Part shown: piece after piece, positions 62,312 to 64,000 of the stretch
Numbering within the stretch: the first letter of the stretch is position 1
Layout: each line of letters starts with the position of its first letter
Source: Colletes latitarsis
Taxonomy: Eukaryota > Arthropoda > Insecta > Hymenoptera > Colletidae
NCBI RefSeq assembly: GCF_051014445.1
Contig: NW_027488370.1
Location: forward strand, 13,020,001 to 13,084,000
Length of the DNA stretch: 64,000 nt
Reading direction: 5' to 3'
The notes under the pieces: model-generated
Databases searched by the model: none
What the model was told of the DNA's origin: nothing
The model's input: the letters and a program-made list of their open reading frames with translations, nothing else
Made by a program: the position numbers and the translations under genes

Positions 62312-64000
62312 TTGCGTTATCCTCTAAAATATTGATCGAAACCAGGTTTAATTGACTGTTTCAGCGTGGTACCACATTACTACGTGATACAATGCAGAAA
62401 CAGCCCAGGATCTAGCCATGAAGTATGAGAAATATGCGAAAGTATGAGCCTGATGAGGGCAAATCCTAGACGTAACCCAGACCAAACATGCGTTATCCTC
62501 TAAAATATTTATCAAGACCAGGTTTAATTGAATGTTTCAGTGTGGTACCACATTACTACGTGATCCAAACCAGAAAAAACACAGGATCCGTTCAACAAGA
62601 ATGTGAAGAATGCGAATGTATGAGTCTGATCAGTGAAAATCTCAGGCCTTACCTAGACCAAAACTTGCGTTGTCCTCTAAAATATTGATGGAAACCAGGT
62701 TTCATTGACTGTTTCAGTGTGGTACTACATTACTACGTGATGCAATCCAGAAAAAGCCCAGGATCTAGCCATCAAGTATGAGAAATATGCGAAAGAATGA
62801 GCCTGATGAGGGCAAATCCCAGACCTATCCCAGACCTAACATGCGTTATCCTCTAATATATTTATCAAGACCAGGTTTAATTGACAGTTTTAGTGTGGTA
62901 CCACATTACTACGTGATCCAAACCAGAAAAAACCCCGGATCCGTTCAAAAAGTATGTGAAGAATGCGCAAGTATGAGTGTGATGAGTGAAAATCCCAGGC
63001 CTGACCTAGACCTAACATGCGTTATCCTCTAAAATATTGAGCGAAACCAGGTTTAATGGACTGTTTCGGTGTGGTACAACACTACTACGGGATCCAAACC
63101 AGAAAATAACCCAGGATCTGTTCAACGAGTATGTGAAGTGTGCGAAAGTATGACCCTGATGAGGGCAAATCCCAGACCTATACCAGACCTAACTTGCGTT
63201 GTCCTCTAAAATATTGATGGAAACCAGGTTTAATGGACTGTTTCAGTGTGGTACCACATTACTACGTGATCCAAACCAGAATAATACCCAGGATCTGTTC
63301 AACAAGTATGTGAAGAACGCGGAAATATGACCCTGATGAAGGCAAATCCCGGGCCTAACCTAGACCTAACATGAGTTATCCTAAAAAATATTGATCGAAA
63401 CCAGGTTTAATCCACTGTTCCAGTGTGGTACCACATTACTACCTGATCCAAACCAGAAAAATACCCAGGGTCTGTTCAACAAGTATGTGAAGAACGCGAA
63501 AATATGACCCTGATGAGGGCAAATCCCAGACCTATACCAGACCTAACTTGCGTTGTCCTCTAAAATATTGATGGAAACCAGGTTTAATTGACTGTTTCAG
63601 TGTGGTACCACATTACTACGTGATCCAATCCAGAAAAAGCCCTGGATCTAGCCATCAAGTATGAGAAATATGCGAAAGTACGAGCCGGATGAGAGCAAAT
63701 CCCAGACCTAACCATGACCTAACATGCGTTATTCTCTAAAATATTGATCGAAACCAGGCTTAATGGACTGTTTCAGTGTGGTACCACATTACTACGTGAT
63801 CCAAACCAGAAGAAACCCAGGATCTTTTCAACAAGTATGTGAAAAACGCGAAACTATGAACCTGATGAGGGCAAATCCCAGACCTATCCCAGACCCAACA
63901 TGCGTTATCCTCTAAAACATTTATCAAGACCAGGTTTAATTGAATGTTTCAGTGTGGTACCACATTAATACGTGATCCAAACAGGAAAGAACCCAGGATC
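62298..64000 (+). repeat. 176-bp satellite array, right end
   Basis: Satellite in the same orientation, continuing to the end of the window. Its first 700 bp match 1674-2400 (shared variants gaatgcgaatgtatgag, gatcagtgaaaatctcagg and tctaatatatttatc). From about 63200 the monomers are more divergent (agaacgcggaaatatgacc, gataccagacc), which may mean an older layer. The array is cut by the window edge. Confidence 0.93.

Noticed and set aside
1..64000. CRISPR-like or bacterial repeat array
   Set aside because: The repeats are contiguous 176-bp units without unique spacers, and the embedded elements have poly(A) tails and eukaryotic non-LTR proteins.

Overview
The window is about 54 kb of one head-to-tail satellite DNA, with four copies of a single GC-rich non-LTR retrotransposon family set into it. 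It is eukaryotic and most likely from an insect or another arthropod. Three things point there: the retrotransposon has R1-clade architecture (gag-like ORF1 with three CCHC knuckles, then APE-type endonuclease plus reverse transcriptase ORF2); it makes 14-bp target-site duplications, the length classically made by R1; and each satellite monomer carries a degenerate arthropod telomere motif (CCTAACCTAGACCTAAC, i.e. TTAGG-like on the other strand). The species cannot be named from the sequence; Hymenoptera is only a guess. I see no host protein gene, tRNA, rRNA, CRISPR array or bacterial feature.

Layout: 1-3271 satellite; 3272-3698 retroelement copy A (minus strand, 3'-end fragment); 3713-9697 copy B (minus strand, full length, 5' UTR, ORF1, ORF2, 3' UTR, poly(A)); 9698-16974 satellite; 16975-20256 copy C (plus strand, 5'-truncated, most of ORF2 open); 20257-61873 satellite, uninterrupted for 41.6 kb; 61874-62297 copy D (minus strand, 3'-end fragment); 62298-64000 satellite.

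The satellite monomer is about 176 bp and all copies I followed lie in the same orientation. It is organised in multimers (about 705 bp four-mers are clear), with several recent block duplications: 3,000 bp in tandem at 36404-42403, 1,761 bp in tandem at 57793-61314, and blocks repeated at shifts of 4,050, 2,821, 3,702 and 54,024 bp. The middle (about 29-50 kb) is the most homogenised and carries no retroelement; the edges are more mixed, resemble each other, and carry all the insertions.

Copies A, B and D entered exactly the same nucleotide of the telomere-like motif; A and B lie side by side sharing one target duplication. Pre-insertion versions of the site survive at 1674-1687 and 55698-55711. 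Copy C used a different site on the other strand. In copy B, ORF1 has an in-frame TGA 45 codons before a TAATG overlap with ORF2, which looks like a late premature stop in a termination-reinitiation arrangement. The 3' UTR is packed with perfect inverted repeats, two of them interleaved as in a pseudoknot. The best candidate for something new is a R1/TRAS-like element that targets a telomere-derived motif inside a satellite, rather than the telomere or rDNA.
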